From: JBEGQX01 sp041180805
GTDB taxonomy: Bacteria; Planctomycetota; Planctomycetia; Gemmatales; Gemmataceae
DNA: 15,575 nucleotides
Direction: 5' to 3'
Assembly: GCA_041180805.1 (NCBI GenBank)
Contig: JBEGQX010000172.1
Location: 1 to 15,575 of the forward strand
In this document: in pieces, positions 14,919 to 15,575 of the stretch
How positions within the stretch are numbered: the stretch's first letter is position 1
How the letters are laid out: every line of letters starts with the position of its first letter
Notes under the pieces: model-generated
Databases searched by the model: none
Seen by the model: only the letters and a program-made list of their open reading frames with translations
Told to the model about the DNA's origin: nothing
Position numbers and translations under genes: made by a program

Positions 14919-15575
14919 TTATTTAAGAGCCTTTGGCACCAAGCCGATTGATAATCCTAGAAAACCAAAGGCACGATCAGGATTCGAGAGCTTTGCAATT
15001 GCCTGTTCAAGGGACGGAACAGGCCCTTTGGCACCAATTCCCACTGATCTTATTGCGAGCAAATGACTTAGTGTAGAAGGCTCAATCTTCAAGGAATCCT
15101 CCACCGTAAAGGCTTCATCCTTGGTGGCCATCAATCCTGCATATTGAAGCAATCCTTTTACAGATTTGGCTTCGGGATAATTTGTGGGGACTCTTTCTGC
15201 GGCTTTTTGCCAGCTATCCGAACCCACACCCAACCTTGAAGAAATGGCCCCCAAAAGAACATAAACATGAACAATATCCGGCGTTGGCATCAGAGCTTCA
15301 TCAAGAATTATTTTCAGGTTTTCCCCAAGCTTGGAAGAAACCTTGTTTTGGGTGGCTGCAATCAAGCTGATTCTGCCCAAAACCCGAATTTTGGCTATCG
15401 GCTCAACATTCTTGAAAGTTGGCGCTTCCAAGGCGGCATCCAAACCATCTTTTGCTAATTCCACAGCAATCAGGCATGCAAGTTCCTGTTCATTCGTTGG
15501 AGCTTTGGGTAAGTTAAATGGCAAAGGCTTGTCTTTTTCAACAAGAGTAAACAACGTTGCAGAGGCAGGGGAAAG
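14919..15575 (-). CDS. Helical protein of unknown function, N-terminus cut by the window edge
   Basis: At least 218 residues are open to the right edge of the window, so the true start lies outside. A TTG at 15552-15554 is in frame but has no reason to be the start, since the frame continues as LSPASATLFTLVEKDK. That SPASA stretch could be the end of a signal peptide. The visible part is mostly helical (EQELACLIAVELAKDGLDAALEAP, VHVYVLLGAISSRLG) and resembles HEAT/TPR-like repeats without clear unit boundaries. It lies 114 bp before the 1047-aa repeat protein on the same strand and may belong to the same transcription unit. I do not recognise the family. Confidence 0.7.
   Translation of the reverse strand, partial: LSPASATLFTLVEKDKPLPFNLPKAPTNEQELACLIAVELAKDGLDAALEAPTFKNVEPIAKIRVLGRISLIAATQNKVSSKLGENLKIILDEALMPTPDIVHVYVLLGAISSRLGVGSDSWQKAAERVPTNYPEAKSVKGLLQYAGLMATKDEAFTVEDSLKIEPSTLSHLLAIRSVGIGAKGPVPSLEQAIAKLSNPDRAFGFLGLSIGLVPKALK

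Overview
The window looks like chromosomal DNA from a planctomycete (Planctomycetota), of moderate to low GC for that phylum. The best clues are a DUF1559 / H-X9-DG prepilin-like protein, a pair of secreted helical-repeat proteins with no familiar function, and a RoxA-like di-heme cytochrome. No insertion sequence, CRISPR array, phage gene or rRNA was found. This is a reading by eye, so the taxonomic placement is an inference.

Layout. (1) 141-1475 (+) is a di-heme c-type cytochrome whose 3' end overlaps the convergent 3' end of the next gene by 26 bp. (2) 1450-7315 (-) is a tight three-gene unit. It is transcribed as a DnaE2-like DNA polymerase III alpha subunit, then a metal-dependent amidohydrolase/deaminase (TTG start inside the TTGA overlap), then a GH57 alpha-glucan branching enzyme. 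Its promoter region (7333-7364) holds a near-consensus promoter and a perfect 18-bp palindrome over the -10 element. (3) Diverging from it, 7485-8771 (+) is dihydroorotase pyrC with an extended -10 promoter. (4) 8830-9093 (+) is a cobalamin riboswitch followed by a 13-bp stem that buries the Shine-Dalgarno of the next gene, a DUF1559 pseudopilin-like protein (9094-9915). The pantothenate gene panD (9983-10369) follows on the same strand. (5) 10468-15575 is all on the minus strand. It contains a partial helical protein, a 1047-aa secreted helical-repeat protein, a 370-aa secreted TPR-like protein with an ATGA overlap, and tRNA-Ala(CGC) immediately downstream.

How it fits together. pyrC and panD are core metabolism (pyrimidines; beta-alanine for pantothenate/CoA). 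The dnaE2 unit combines probable translesion or accessory DNA synthesis with two unrelated metabolic enzymes. The most unusual arrangement is a vitamin B12 riboswitch in front of a cell-surface pseudopilin-like gene rather than a B12 synthesis or classical uptake gene. It suggests a surface structure produced when cobalamin is scarce. The candidate repressor site over the dnaE2 promoter is the second most interesting signal.
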